The notes: generated by a model from the letters alone, not told the origin. A stretch of 54,380 nucleotides of DNA from Gordonia sp. OPL2 (GCF_003797825.1 NZ_RKME01000034.1:1-54380), one strand, 5' to 3'. Shown: positions 1 to 8,528, numbered from the stretch's first letter. Numbers and translations are program-made.

Positions 1-26
1 CCGGTGGGCCGTGGCGGGGAGACCGA

Positions 27-42
27 GTGGGGCGATGTGGGG
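27..42. promoter_or_regulatory. possible MraZ-box-like direct repeat
   Basis: Two TGGGG pentamers at 28-32 and 38-42 are separated by five bases, which is the known spacing of the TGGGN direct repeats bound by MraZ. In M. tuberculosis, mraZ lies just beyond DUF3040 on this side and runs leftward, so a MraZ-controlled promoter is plausible here. The repeats read on the plus strand, opposite to the expected mraZ direction, and only two copies are convincing, so this is weak. No gene is visible in 1-112. Confidence 0.2.
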
Positions 43-112
43 CCACGCGCAGACCACTGTCGCGACGTGGGCGGATCCGTGGGATGCGACGGGGACGCCT
101 CGGAGCACACGA

Positions 113-145
113 CAGAGGCCGCACACCATCGGTGTGCGGCCTCTG
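113..145 (-). terminator. intrinsic terminator after the DUF3040 gene
   Basis: A perfect 15-bp inverted repeat (113-127 paired with 131-145, three-base loop ATC) lies about 40 bases past the stop codon of the minus-strand DUF3040 gene. The stem is GC-rich. There is only a short T-rich stretch on either side, as is common for actinobacterial terminators. Confidence 0.75.
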
Positions 146-183
146 TTGAGAACCTCGACGGCCGGAGAATCTCCGGCCGATTG

Positions 184-591
184 CTACTCCTGCTCGAAGC
201 GCCTGTTGAAGCGATCCTCCATGCGTTCGGAGAACTTGCGCTTCGGCCCTCCGGCGCGGGAGTCCTTGTTGCCGCGGCCGGCGCCCGGATCAGCGGCGGA
301 CACCGTCTTGCCGGCGCCACCGCCCCACAGCGCGAGCAATCCCGCCCCGAACATGATCAGGAAGCCGACCAGACTGACGATGGGGAATCCGCCGACGCGG
401 ACATCGATGATGAGTCCACCGACGAGGAGGACCAGACCCACCACGAAGATGGCGATCGCCTGCAGGCGCCGCCGGCCACTGGACCTCCCGAGGCGACGAT
501 GCTTGACGCTCGACGCGAACTTCGGGTCTTCGGCATACAGAGCGCTTTCGATCTGTTCGAGCATCCGCTGCTCGTGCTCCGAAAGAGGCAC
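184..591 (-). CDS. DUF3040 family membrane protein
   Basis: Small predicted membrane protein of 135 residues, matching by position and sequence the M. tuberculosis Rv2169c family (DUF3040). The N-terminal helix begins PLSEHEQRMLEQIE, the family hallmark. A basic stretch (KHRRLGRSSGRRR) is followed by two hydrophobic segments separated by a short DVRVGG turn, and the C-terminal tail is basic and hydrophilic. The GTG start at 591 is preferred because GGAGGG precedes it by a few bases; the longer in-frame start at 633 has no such support. The gene lies between the division cluster and the HEPN-like gene on the same strand and ends at a strong hairpin. Function of the family is unknown; a role linked to division or the envelope is only inferred from location. 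Confidence 0.85.
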   Translation of the reverse strand: MPLSEHEQRMLEQIESALYAEDPKFASSVKHRRLGRSSGRRRLQAIAIFVVGLVLLVGGLIIDVRVGGFPIVSLVGFLIMFGAGLLALWGGGAGKTVSAADPGAGRGNKDSRAGGPKRKFSERMEDRFNRRFEQE

Positions 592-696
592 CGACCCTCC
601 TAACTCCCAAACTCCACCGGCCCCGAGCAACATACGACCACTGAGATCACACGCGCTGTCGACGCCGTCCAGCCGTCGTCTACGGCTTCATCTGCC

Positions 697-702
697 ATGA
701 TA
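697..702 (-). promoter_or_regulatory. possible -10 element upstream of DUF3040
   Basis: On the minus strand the hexamer TATCAT fits the actinobacterial SigA -10 pattern TANNNT. It would start transcription about 100 bases before the DUF3040 start codon. No recognisable -35 box was found at the right spacing. The rest of 592-757 shows no gene. Confidence 0.3.
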
Positions 703-757
703 CGAGCAGAATCCCCCGGCGACCACCATTACCCTAGGTTGGGTCGAATGGGTCACG

Positions 758-1231
758 TCACGCCGTCCGATCGGGACGTGCGTTCTCCTGTGTCAGCTTG
801 CCCTGCTCGTAGGCGATCAGGAGTGTTTCGACGTCATCGAGCAGCGCGATGACCTGTCGGCGCATCGCGCCGATCGCACGATCGTCGAGGGTACGGACGA
901 GTCCGGATTCGATGTCCAGCCGCGTCTGCGATCGGGCGGCGAAGAAGTCGGCGTGTCCGGCGAGCTGCGGCACCACGACCGGGAGACGGTTCCAGGCGTT
1001 GCGCGAATGCCGCCGGCGGACCGGCCGGATCGACGGTTCGTGGATCTCGATGGCCGCGCCGGCAGCGCGCAGGGCGGTCAGATAGTACTGGCGGAAGCGT
1101 TCGGTGCCGTCCTCGACACCGTCGGCGTTCTCGAACAGGATCTCGGCACGATCGAGCAGGTCACGACTGCGGCGGACGACAATCGGATCGATGTCCGACG
1201 CGGAACGTGTCGTCGGTGGGTGGCCGGGCAT
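758..1231 (-). CDS. SAV_6107-family HEPN-like protein
   Basis: All-helical protein of 157 residues resembling the SAV_6107 HEPN family found beside mraZ and DUF3040 in many actinobacteria. Visible family features are the SRDLLDRAEILFENAD helix, the FRQYYLTALRAAGAAIEIHEP segment and the WNRLPVVVPQLAGHADFFAARSQ block. HEPN proteins are often RNases of toxin-antitoxin or defence modules, but no clear RX4-6H active-site motif is seen and no antitoxin gene is adjacent, so a toxin role is not supported. The ATG start at 1231 is chosen because AGGAGG lies six bases upstream; the open frame extends further upstream without family similarity. The gene probably precedes DUF3040 on the same strand. Confidence 0.75.
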   Translation of the reverse strand: MPGHPPTTRSASDIDPIVVRRSRDLLDRAEILFENADGVEDGTERFRQYYLTALRAAGAAIEIHEPSIRPVRRRHSRNAWNRLPVVVPQLAGHADFFAARSQTRLDIESGLVRTLDDRAIGAMRRQVIALLDDVETLLIAYEQGKLTQENARPDRTA

Positions 1232-1410
1232 CTCACACCTCCTCGGTGCTGGTCGTACTGTGTTCGTCGGGCCGCTGCTCGCGGCGTCAACTGCTTTGTA
1301 CAACGCCGGACCGACAGCAAACGCTTCCCTCGTTCGCCGCCGGTCCGGCGTGTGGGTCGGCGGGGTGGCCAGAACAGCTTGCGGAGGCTGATTCATCGAA
1401 CACCCGTTCG

Positions 1411-1427
1411 ACATATTCAATATAGCT
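1411..1427. promoter_or_regulatory. AT-rich divergent promoter region
   Basis: Within the 233-base gap between the divergent HEPN-like and acetyltransferase genes, this short AT-rich tract includes the inverted repeat ATATT-C-AATAT and several TANNNT-like hexamers on both strands. It is conspicuous in an otherwise GC-rich gap and is the best place for promoters of the divergent pair. No specific start site can be assigned. Confidence 0.25.
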
Positions 1428-1464
1428 AGCGCAGGCCCCACCTTCAAGACGACCGCCGGCACGG

Positions 1465-2154
1465 ATGCCGAGAGTTCGACGAGAGGACAGACGTTCGTTG
1501 ACGATCCGCCTCGTTGACCTGACCGGGCAGGATGCCCGGATCTGGCTCGAACCCGCACTCGACATCTACGTCACCGCGATGAATTACCCGCGCGGCACCG
1601 AGATCCACCGGGCGGCGTTGTGGCGCGACCACATCTCCCGTCCCGGATGGCGCGCCGTCGGCGCGGTGGCCACGGTGGCACCGACCGATGTCCGCGCCCC
1701 CGATGTCGTCCGCCGCAGGCTGTCCCGGCCGGTGGCCGTCGACGACACCGAGATCCTCATCGGCATCGCGTACGGATACCGGGGTGCCCGCGATCAGTGG
1801 TGGAATCAGCAGTTGCGTCTCGGTCTGCGTCAGTCCGGTCATCCCGAGCCCGACATCGACGAGGTCACCCGGGATTACTTCGAACTGACCGAACTGCACG
1901 TGCACCCGTCGGCGCAGGGCCGCGGGATCGGCGAGTGGCTGCTGCATCGGCTGCTCACCGGCAGGACCGAGAGGTCCGTGCTGCTGTCGACCCCGGAGAT
2001 CCCCGCCGAGGACAACCGCGCATGGTCGCTGTACCGACGGCTCGGATTCGTCGACGTGCTGCGCCATTTCACGTTCACCGGCGACCCACGGCCGTTCGCC
2101 TTCCTCGGCCGGTCCCTGCCACTCGTCGCCGACGACCCACGAGGCCGTTCATGA
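1465..2154 (+). CDS. GNAT-family N-acetyltransferase
   Basis: Acetyl-CoA-dependent N-acetyltransferase of the GNAT superfamily, equivalent in position to M. tuberculosis Rv2170. The acetyl-CoA binding core is visible as LHVHPSAQGRGIGEWLLHRLL, with the Q/R-x-x-G-x-G/A signature. It is followed by STPEIPAEDNRAWSLYRRLGF, the typical C-terminal GNAT block. The segment IYVTAMNYPRGTEIHRA near the N terminus is characteristic of this actinobacterial subgroup. The start is uncertain: ATG 1465 has no clear ribosome site, and a TTG at 1498 preceded by GAGAGGA would begin right at the conserved region. The stop overlaps the start of the next gene (ATGA), suggesting translational coupling. Substrate is unknown. 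Confidence 0.85.
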   Translation: MPRVRREDRRSLTIRLVDLTGQDARIWLEPALDIYVTAMNYPRGTEIHRAALWRDHISRPGWRAVGAVATVAPTDVRAPDVVRRRLSRPVAVDDTEILIGIAYGYRGARDQWWNQQLRLGLRQSGHPEPDIDEVTRDYFELTELHVHPSAQGRGIGEWLLHRLLTGRTERSVLLSTPEIPAEDNRAWSLYRRLGFVDVLRHFTFTGDPRPFAFLGRSLPLVADDPRGRS

Positions 2155-3764
2155 CCGCCGTCGCGCCCCACCGCCAGGTCGACGCCGTCGTCGTCGGCGC
2201 CGGGCACAACGGACTCGTCGCGGCCGCCTACCTCGCCCAGGCCGGGCGATCGGTCCGTGTGGTCGAACGCGACACGGTGCCCGGCGGCGCCGTCTCCACG
2301 ATCGAGCGTTTCCCGGGCTACCGGGTCGATCGGGGTTCGTCGGCGCACCTGATGATCCGGCACTCACCGATCCTCGACGAACTCTCGCTCGCCGAGCACG
2401 GCCTGCACTATGTGGATTGCGATCCGTGGGCGTTCAGCCCCGGCACCGACTCCTCGGCGCCCATCGTGTTCCGAACCGATCTCGACGCCACCTGCGCGTC
2501 GATCGAACGGGCCGTCGGCGCCGCCGACGCCGACGCCTACCGGCGATTCGTCGGCGTGTGGCGACCGCGCGCCCGCGCGGTCATGGAGTCGTTCTACTCA
2601 TCCCCCGACCCCGCGCGGTTCGCCACTGCATTCTCCGGGCTCACCGGCACCGCGACCACGGCACGCACCGGACCGATCGGGCGCCGGACCGGAGCCATGG
2701 CATCGCTCACGCAAGAACTGATGGCCTCCGGCGACTCGTTGCTCGACCGGTGGTTCACCGCCGAGCCGCTCAAGGCCGCGCTTGCCTGGTTCGGGGCGCA
2801 GTCCGGGCCACCGATGAACGCGCCCGGCACCGCGCCGATGATCGGTTTCGCCGCGTTGCAGCACGACATCCCGCCGGGGCGGGCGATCGGTGGCAGCGGC
2901 GCGCTCACCGCTGCCCTGCTGCGTCGGCTCGCCGCCGACGGCGGCGAGGTGCTGCTCGGCCACGCGGCCACCGCAATCGTCCCCTGTGGCGATCACTGGC
3001 GCGTCGAGACCGACGGCGGGCCCGCGCAGTGTGCGACGACAATCATCGCGGCCTGTCACGTGCTGACGACGATGGACCTGTTGGCCGCGGGTGGCCACGA
3101 TCCTGACACCCTGCGGCGCTGGCGCTCGCAGATCGTCGTCGGAGACGGCATCGGCATGGCGGTGCGTCTGGGCACCGACGCGCTACCCGAGTACCCGGAT
3201 CTGCCGTCGGATCTCCCGGCTCACGGCGTCCATTCGGGACTCGGCCTCCTGGTGACCGATCGTGCGCAACTGCGTCGTGCGCACTCGTCGGCCTCGGTCG
3301 GCGAACTCCCGCAGCGTCCGGCGTGTGTCGCGATGGGTTACTCGGCCATCGATCCCACCCTGGCACCGCCCGGGAAACACCTGGTGAACGTGTGGGCGCA
3401 GTGGCATCCGTATCGGCTGGCCGGAGGCCGGACGTGGTCGGAGGCGGGGCCGGAGGCGGCCGCCGCCGTGGTCGCCGAACTCGATCGTCACGCGCCGGGC
3501 TTCGGCGACCGCATCGTGCACACCCACGTACAGACGCCCGCCGATCTCGAGCAGGAGCTCGGGTTGCTCGGAGGCAACATCATGCACGTCGAGATGAGCA
3601 TCGATCAGATGTTCTTCTGGCGACCACATCCCGATCTCGCAGCACATCGGGTGCCCGGCGCCGACGGCGTCCTGCTCGCCGGTGCATCGACCCATCCCGG
3701 CGGTGGGGTGACCGGCGCCAGCGGACGGATCTCGGCCAGGCTCGCACTGCGTCGCCGCCGATGA
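2151..3764 (+). CDS. phytoene desaturase-like FAD oxidoreductase
   Basis: Flavoprotein of 537 residues in the COG1233/PYROXD2-like group. The N terminus holds a dinucleotide-binding fold, VVVGAGHNGLVAAAYLAQAG, ending in the acidic ERD that binds the FAD ribose. The C terminus carries the typical GVLLAGASTHPGGGVTGASG motif of phytoene desaturase-type enzymes. No carotenoid gene is nearby, so the substrate is unknown; the name should not be read as carotenoid synthesis. The ATG overlaps the stop of the acetyltransferase gene by four bases, so the two are probably one transcript. I do not recall this gene at this position in M. tuberculosis, so it may be a lineage-specific addition. Confidence 0.85.
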   Translation: MTAVAPHRQVDAVVVGAGHNGLVAAAYLAQAGRSVRVVERDTVPGGAVSTIERFPGYRVDRGSSAHLMIRHSPILDELSLAEHGLHYVDCDPWAFSPGTDSSAPIVFRTDLDATCASIERAVGAADADAYRRFVGVWRPRARAVMESFYSSPDPARFATAFSGLTGTATTARTGPIGRRTGAMASLTQELMASGDSLLDRWFTAEPLKAALAWFGAQSGPPMNAPGTAPMIGFAALQHDIPPGRAIGGSGALTAALLRRLAADGGEVLLGHAATAIVPCGDHWRVETDGGPAQCATTIIAACHVLTTMDLLAAGGHDPDTLRRWRSQIVVGDGIGMAVRLGTDALPEYPDLPSDLPAHGVHSGLGLLVTDRAQLRRAHSSASVGELPQRPACVAMGYSAIDPTLAPPGKHLVNVWAQWHPYRLAGGRTWSEAGPEAAAAVVAELDRHAPGFGDRIVHTHVQTPADLEQELGLLGGNIMHVEMSIDQMFFWRPHPDLAAHRVPGADGVLLAGASTHPGGGVTGASGRISARLALRRRR

Positions 3765-3825
3765 CACCGCCGACTCGGCCCCGCCCGGGTGCGTCGGGGT
3801 GGTTCGACGACCCGTGTCTGGCACG

Positions 3826-4656
3826 ATGAGCTGCGTGCGTTCGTCATCCCGCTGGTCCGCGATCGTGATGCTGCTGTCGCTGATCGCCGCCGCTCCCCTG
3901 CTCACCGGATGTCTGGAGCGTTCGACGACCGTCGGCGACCGCTACTCCGGCACTGTCGTCGTGGCCACATCGCCGGACAACCCACGAGGTGCTCCGAAAC
4001 TCGACATACCGGAGTCGATGGCGTCGGCCGTCAGCGTGAGCGACTACAGCACGGTCCCCGAATCGGAGTCGCCTACGCCGCCGACCTCTGCCGGTGACGC
4101 CGCTCCGTCGGCGACACCCGGCGCCGACGGCAACGACACGAGCGGGACGGACCAGCAGGAGATCCCGCGGGTCGGCACACGCGCGGTGTTCACGGACCTG
4201 ACCGCGGGTCAGTTCAGTCAGCTCGGCGACATCGTGGCCGCCTCCTTCGGCGATTCGGCGATGAGCATGGACCTGACCGCCAAGCGCAACGGGGACGTCG
4301 TGCGTTTCCGCGGGAGCGCTGACCTGAGCGACCTGACCCCGGCCCGCGATCTCGTGCAGTTGACCGTCACCTTCGCCGGTCCGGTCACCGCGACCAACGG
4401 CGAACAGGTCGGCGAGGACACGGTCACGTGGACCCCCGAACCGCGGAAACCGTCGGATTTCAGTGCCGACGCGACTTACGCCGATCCGGCCACGGCAGCG
4501 GTCAGCAGCTGGTCGTGGTTCCTGGCAGTGCTCTGCCTGCTGACGGTCGCGGCGATCGCCCTCCTGGCCTACCGCAATCGTGACCGCAGTCCCCGGCCGG
4601 GTCGTCCGCGCAGGACGTCGGCGACCTCGCGGACGACCGTGTCGTCGGGCAAGTGA
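3826..4656 (+). CDS. lppM: LppM-family lipoprotein
   Basis: Exported lipoprotein of about 276 residues matching the LppM family (M. tuberculosis Rv2171), which is linked in pathogenic mycobacteria to phagosome interference and lipoglycan-related phenotypes. A signal peptide ends in the lipobox LLTGC (Cys29 from this start). The mature domain follows after a Ser/Thr/Pro-rich linker around residues 75-105. A second hydrophobic segment near the C terminus (WSWFLAVLCLLTVAAIALLAY) with a basic tail suggests both lipid and transmembrane anchoring, as in the family. ATG 3826 is chosen; a GTG at 3835 is an alternative. Position between the oxidoreductase and metF is conserved relative to metF. Confidence 0.85.
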   Translation: MSCVRSSSRWSAIVMLLSLIAAAPLLTGCLERSTTVGDRYSGTVVVATSPDNPRGAPKLDIPESMASAVSVSDYSTVPESESPTPPTSAGDAAPSATPGADGNDTSGTDQQEIPRVGTRAVFTDLTAGQFSQLGDIVAASFGDSAMSMDLTAKRNGDVVRFRGSADLSDLTPARDLVQLTVTFAGPVTATNGEQVGEDTVTWTPEPRKPSDFSADATYADPATAAVSSWSWFLAVLCLLTVAAIALLAYRNRDRSPRPGRPRRTSATSRTTVSSGK

Positions 4657-4660
4657 TCGG

Positions 4661-4707
4661 CGGCTGAGTCCTCATCCACCACCCGGGCACGGCGGCCCGG
4701 TCAGCCG
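4661..4707. terminator. bidirectional hairpin between lppM and metF
   Basis: The short gap between these convergent genes contains a nested inverted repeat: outer arms CGGCTGA (4661-4667) and TCAGCCG (4701-4707), inner arms CCGGGC (4683-4688) and GCCCGG (4695-4700). It could terminate transcription from both sides. No U-tract is present. Confidence 0.45.
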
Positions 4708-4709
4708 TG

Positions 4710-5672
4710 TCAGCGCGCGGCGCTGGTGGCGGGCAGCACCGAGCTGGTGTCAACCCCGAGACGCTCGAGCACTTCGCTGGTCGCCTTGGCGAAGTTCAGG
4801 CTGCAGAAGTGCAGGCACGGAACGCCTTCGGCGATCAGGCGGCGGGCCATCTCGGTCGCGAAGTCGATGCCGACCGCCCGCACGGCCTCGCGATTCTCCT
4901 CGGCGCCGTCCCCGGCCGCGTCGGCGAAGCGTGCGTAGACGTCCGGCGGGATCACCGAACCCGACAGTTCTGTCATGCGGCGGACGGTGGCCAGTGACGT
5001 GATGGGCATGATGCCCGGGATGAGCGGTTTGGCGCCCTGCTCCGGGTCGGCCTGCGAGACCCGGTCGCGCAGGCGCAGGAAGTCGTCGACGTCGAAGAAC
5101 ATCTGGGTGATGGAGTACTCCGCACCGGCACGGAGCTTTTTCACCAGAGCGCGGGTGTCGTGATCGAGATCGGGCGCCCGATGATGGCCTTCGGGGAACG
5201 AGGCGACGCCCACGTGGAAGTCGCCGAGGTCGTCGATCAGCCGGACGAGGTCTTCGGCGTACTCGACGCCGTCGGGATGCCGGATCCAGTCGCCCAGGGG
5301 ATCCCCCGGCGGGTCGCCACGCAGCGCGAGGATGTTGGTGATGCCCTGATCGGCGTAGGCGCCCACCAGCGCCCGCAATTCGGCGATGCTGTGGTTGACC
5401 GCGGTGAGATGGGCGACGGGCAGCAGCGTCGTCTGTGCCGCGAGTTCTCCGGTGATCCGGACGGTGCGATCCCGTGTCGATCCGCCGGCGCCGTAGGTCA
5501 TCGAGACGAACGCCGGTCCCAATCGCTCGAAAGTCCGCACCGCACGCCACAGGCGGGCTTCCGCCTCGGCATCCTTGGGCGGGAAGAACTCCACCGAGAA
5601 CGGCACCGGACCACGGTGGGGCGCGGAGAGCCGATCGAGGATGGAGGGAGCCGGGTTGGCGGATGAGGTCAC
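4710..5672 (-). CDS. metF: methylenetetrahydrofolate reductase
   Basis: Reduces 5,10-methylenetetrahydrofolate to 5-methyltetrahydrofolate for methionine synthesis. The 320-residue protein is a TIM barrel of the MetF family: it starts with FSVEFFPPKD, followed by VSMTYGAGGSTRDRT, VAHLTAVNHS, NILALRGDPPGD and ITQMFFDVDDF, all family blocks. The C-terminal part (PGIMPITSL and LHFCSLNFAKAT) is also typical. It corresponds to M. tuberculosis Rv2172c, whose family is described as a non-canonical actinobacterial MTHFR. The start is GTG 5672; GAGG lies immediately before it and no better start is available because an upstream ATG is closed at once by a stop. It is divergent from the prenyl synthase gene. 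Confidence 0.92.
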   Translation of the reverse strand: MTSSANPAPSILDRLSAPHRGPVPFSVEFFPPKDAEAEARLWRAVRTFERLGPAFVSMTYGAGGSTRDRTVRITGELAAQTTLLPVAHLTAVNHSIAELRALVGAYADQGITNILALRGDPPGDPLGDWIRHPDGVEYAEDLVRLIDDLGDFHVGVASFPEGHHRAPDLDHDTRALVKKLRAGAEYSITQMFFDVDDFLRLRDRVSQADPEQGAKPLIPGIMPITSLATVRRMTELSGSVIPPDVYARFADAAGDGAEENREAVRAVGIDFATEMARRLIAEGVPCLHFCSLNFAKATSEVLERLGVDTSSVLPATSAAR

Positions 5673-5766
5673 CTCGACATTGTACGGATGGCGACCCGCG
5701 GACCGCCTCCGCCGTCTCCCGCGACCGGGCGGTGGCCTCCGCCGGTCGGAACACTAGCCTGGCAGG

Positions 5767-6930
5767 GTGACCTCCGCGCTGCCCGTGCCCGCCGCTCTCG
5801 ACGACGTCCCCGCGGCCGTCGAATCCGTTCTCGCGGCGTTCTTCGACCGTGCGGTGCCCGTCGCGGCCGACATCGACCCGCAGGTCGGGGCCGCCGCCGA
5901 GGTCGTCCGTGACTTCGTCCTGCAGGGCGGCAAGCGCGTCCGCCCGACCTTCGCCTATGCGGGATGGCTCGCCGGACGCACTGCCGCGTCCGGGCCCTCA
6001 CCCGCCGACGACGCCGACCCCGGCAGGCCCGACTCGCCCGACGACTCCGATGCCCTCCGGGTCGCCACCTCACTCGAGTTGGTGCAGGCCTGCGCTCTGA
6101 TCCACGACGACATCATCGACCGCTCCGACACCCGGCGCGGGCGGATGACCGTCCACCGTGACTTCGAACGACGTCACCGCGCCGACGGGTGGGCCGGGGA
6201 TCCGGGGCATCACGGAGTGGCCGCCGCGATCCTCATGGGAGATCTCGCGCTGGCGTGGGCCGACGATCTCGTTCACGGACATGCCCCCGGCGACTCGGCG
6301 ATCGGTCCGCCACCTCGGCCGCTGCCGGCACCTGTCGGCCGGGTGTGGTCGTCGATGCGCACCGAGGTGCTCGGTGGCCAGTACCTCGACATCGTCAACG
6401 AGGCCGGCGGCGACGAGTCCGTCGACGCGGCCTACCGGGTGATGCAGTTCAAGACGGCCGCCTACACGGTGGCGCGCCCGCTGGAACTCGGCGCAACCCT
6501 CGCCTCCGCGCCGCCGACGCTGATCTCCGATCTCCGGTCGGTGGGACACGATCTGGGCATCGCGTTCCAGCTACGCGACGACCTGCTCGGCGTCTTCGGT
6601 GATCCCGAACGCACCGGCAAGCCGTCCGGCGACGATCTCGTCGCGGGAAAGCGCACGGCACTGCTCGCGATCGGACTGGCGCGCGCCGCCGATCGCGATC
6701 CCGGAGTCGCCGCCCGGCTCCGCGACGCCATCGGTCGTCCGCTCACCGATGACGAAGTCGGTTCGGCCCGAGCGATTCTCGTGGACGTCGGTGCCGTCGA
6801 CGAGATCGAGCAGCGGATCACGACCCTGCTCGAGTCCGCCCTCGCCACGCTCGAGGGCGCCGGCCTGCCCAGCCCGATCCGCGCCGAGCTCACCGGGTTC
6901 GCCCACCGGATCGCCCACCGTTCGACGTGA
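5767..6930 (+). CDS. polyprenyl (geranylgeranyl-type) diphosphate synthase
   Basis: All-trans isoprenyl diphosphate synthase of 387 residues, equivalent to M. tuberculosis Rv2173 (idsA2). It condenses isopentenyl diphosphate with allylic diphosphates. Motifs: GGKRVRPTF, the first aspartate-rich motif LIHDDIIDRSDTRRG, GQYLDIVNE, and the second motif FQLRDDLLGVFGDP followed by GKPSGDDLVAGKRT. The second motif is DDxxG rather than DDxxD, as is common in this actinobacterial group. An Asp/Pro-rich insertion (around residues 75-97) precedes the first motif. The GTG start at 5767 has GGCAGG just upstream. The stop overlaps the GTG of mptA, so the genes are co-translated, consistent with supplying polyprenyl carriers for mannosyl transfer. 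Confidence 0.9.
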   Translation: MTSALPVPAALDDVPAAVESVLAAFFDRAVPVAADIDPQVGAAAEVVRDFVLQGGKRVRPTFAYAGWLAGRTAASGPSPADDADPGRPDSPDDSDALRVATSLELVQACALIHDDIIDRSDTRRGRMTVHRDFERRHRADGWAGDPGHHGVAAAILMGDLALAWADDLVHGHAPGDSAIGPPPRPLPAPVGRVWSSMRTEVLGGQYLDIVNEAGGDESVDAAYRVMQFKTAAYTVARPLELGATLASAPPTLISDLRSVGHDLGIAFQLRDDLLGVFGDPERTGKPSGDDLVAGKRTALLAIGLARAADRDPGVAARLRDAIGRPLTDDEVGSARAILVDVGAVDEIEQRITTLLESALATLEGAGLPSPIRAELTGFAHRIAHRST

Positions 6931-8528
6931 CCACCATCCGCGACGACGCACCACCATCCGGGCCGCGAGCACGATCCGACTCGGCCGGGGTCGGCGATCT
7001 GATCCTCGGACTGCTCGGTGCCATCGCCGTGTGCGTCGGCAGCTTCGGCGTCGGCGACATCGCCCGCAACAGCACCGTCGCACAGGATCTCGGGCTCGCC
7101 GCGATCTCCTACGGACACGGGAAAACGCTCTTCGGCACCATCTTCTGGCTCGGCGTCGCAACGATGGTGATCGCCTGGGTCCGCCTCGGGCGTACGGTCG
7201 CGCGCCGTCCGCCGGATCCCGACCTCGACGGTGGCAGGTCGCGGATGCGGCAGTCCGTGGCCCTGCCGTCGGTACGCACGATGCGCCTCGGCATCCTGGC
7301 GTGGGCCGCCCCACTCGCGGTCGCCGTCCCGGTCTACAGCCGCGACGTCTACGCCTACCTCGGCCAAGGGGCGGTGTTCCGTGAGGGATTCGATCCGTAT
7401 GTCGACGGTCCGGCCCACCATCCCGGGCCCCTGCTCGACAGCATGGCGCAGGTGTGGGCGACCACGACCGCACCCTACGGACCGTTCTTCGTCGGGGTGA
7501 TGCGCGGCATCACCGAGATCACCGGCGACCACGCGATCCTGGGGGTGTATCTCATCCGGCTCGCGCTGTTGCCCGGACTCCTGCTGGCGCTGTGGGCGAT
7601 TCCCCGACTGGCCCATCATTTCGGGGCGTCACCGCAGGCGGGTCTGTGGTTGGCCCTGGCCAATCCGATGGTGCTCATCCACCTGGTCTCCGGTGCGCAT
7701 GTCGAATTGCTGATGATGGGGGTCCTGGTGGCCGGGGTCACCCTGGTGGTCACCGGCCGCCACGTGCCCGGTCTGGTCGTGCTCGGTCTGGCGGTGTCGA
7801 TCAAGGTGACCGCCGGGATCGCGATCCCGTTCGTGGTGTGGATCTGGTTGGCGCACATCCGCGCACGACGCCCGGTCCGTCCGGCCGACGTCGCCGGCGT
7901 GTTCGCGTCCGTCGTCGGGATCACGGTCGCGGTGTTCGCCGTCTGTACGGCCGCCGTGGGCCTCGGCCTGGGTTGGCTGTCCGGACTGGGCTTCGCCGAT
8001 CAGATCATCAACTGGTTCACGCTGCCCACCCTGGCCGGGCACGTGGTGACGCTCGTGGCATCACCGTTCGTCGTCCTGAACCTGCAGCCGGTGCTTGCGG
8101 TGACCCGAGCCGTCGGTTCGGTGGTCCTCGCACTCGTCCTCGTGGCACTGTGGTGGACGCATCGACGTGACGAGCGGTCGGCGATGGCCGGCATGGTGTG
8201 GGCGATGCTCGCAGTGCTCGTTCTCGAACCGTCCACGCTCCCCTGGTATTACACCTGGGTGCTGTGTCTCGCGGTCGCCTTCACACTGCCCGGGCGGGTG
8301 CGCGCAGCGGTCGTCTTCGTCTCCACCTTCATGCTGATCGTGTTCCAGCCCGACGACTCGATCCTGTTCTACAAGCCCGTCGAGGTGCTGCTGGCCGCCG
8401 CGTTGTCCGCATTGGCCGCCGTATCACTCGGACGGCCCGACCCGTTGCGGCTCCGACGCGTCGTCGACTGGTTTCGCGACCGTCCCGGATCGGACGTCAG
8501 AACGCCTGCGCCTGCGCGCGACGGATGA
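6927..8528 (+). CDS. mptA: alpha-(1->6)-mannopyranosyltransferase MptA
   Basis: Polytopic GT-C glycosyltransferase of 533 residues that uses polyprenyl-phosphomannose to extend the alpha-1,6-mannan core of lipomannan at the outer face of the membrane. It matches M. tuberculosis Rv2174. About a dozen hydrophobic segments are visible. The first extracytoplasmic loop contains VYSRDVYAYLGQGAVFREGFDPY, with the acidic catalytic-type residues of this family, and LEPSTLPWYYTWVLCLAVA is a conserved late segment. The GTG start overlaps the stop of the prenyl synthase gene (GTGA). The 3' end overlaps the convergent Rv2175c-like gene by 32 bases. Confidence 0.9.
   Translation: MTTIRDDAPPSGPRARSDSAGVGDLILGLLGAIAVCVGSFGVGDIARNSTVAQDLGLAAISYGHGKTLFGTIFWLGVATMVIAWVRLGRTVARRPPDPDLDGGRSRMRQSVALPSVRTMRLGILAWAAPLAVAVPVYSRDVYAYLGQGAVFREGFDPYVDGPAHHPGPLLDSMAQVWATTTAPYGPFFVGVMRGITEITGDHAILGVYLIRLALLPGLLLALWAIPRLAHHFGASPQAGLWLALANPMVLIHLVSGAHVELLMMGVLVAGVTLVVTGRHVPGLVVLGLAVSIKVTAGIAIPFVVWIWLAHIRARRPVRPADVAGVFASVVGITVAVFAVCTAAVGLGLGWLSGLGFADQIINWFTLPTLAGHVVTLVASPFVVLNLQPVLAVTRAVGSVVLALVLVALWWTHRRDERSAMAGMVWAMLAVLVLEPSTLPWYYTWVLCLAVAFTLPGRVRAAVVFVSTFMLIVFQPDDSILFYKPVEVLLAAALSALAAVSLGRPDPLRLRRVVDWFRDRPGSDVRTPAPARDG

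Noticed and set aside
658..696. Possible leaderless short peptide right after TATCAT upstream of DUF3040
   Set aside because: The frame at the predicted start closes after three codons; the other ATG in the region encodes only about 30 residues with no resemblance to a known leader.
758..1231. HEPN-like gene as a toxin of a toxin-antitoxin or defence system
   Set aside because: No MNT/antitoxin partner is adjacent, no clear RX4-6H motif is visible, and the gene sits in a conserved housekeeping neighbourhood.
1620..2150. Upstream extension of the FAD oxidoreductase frame through the acetyltransferase gene
   Set aside because: The extension overlaps the GNAT gene in another frame and is Arg-rich; the Rossmann motif starts just after ATG 2151.
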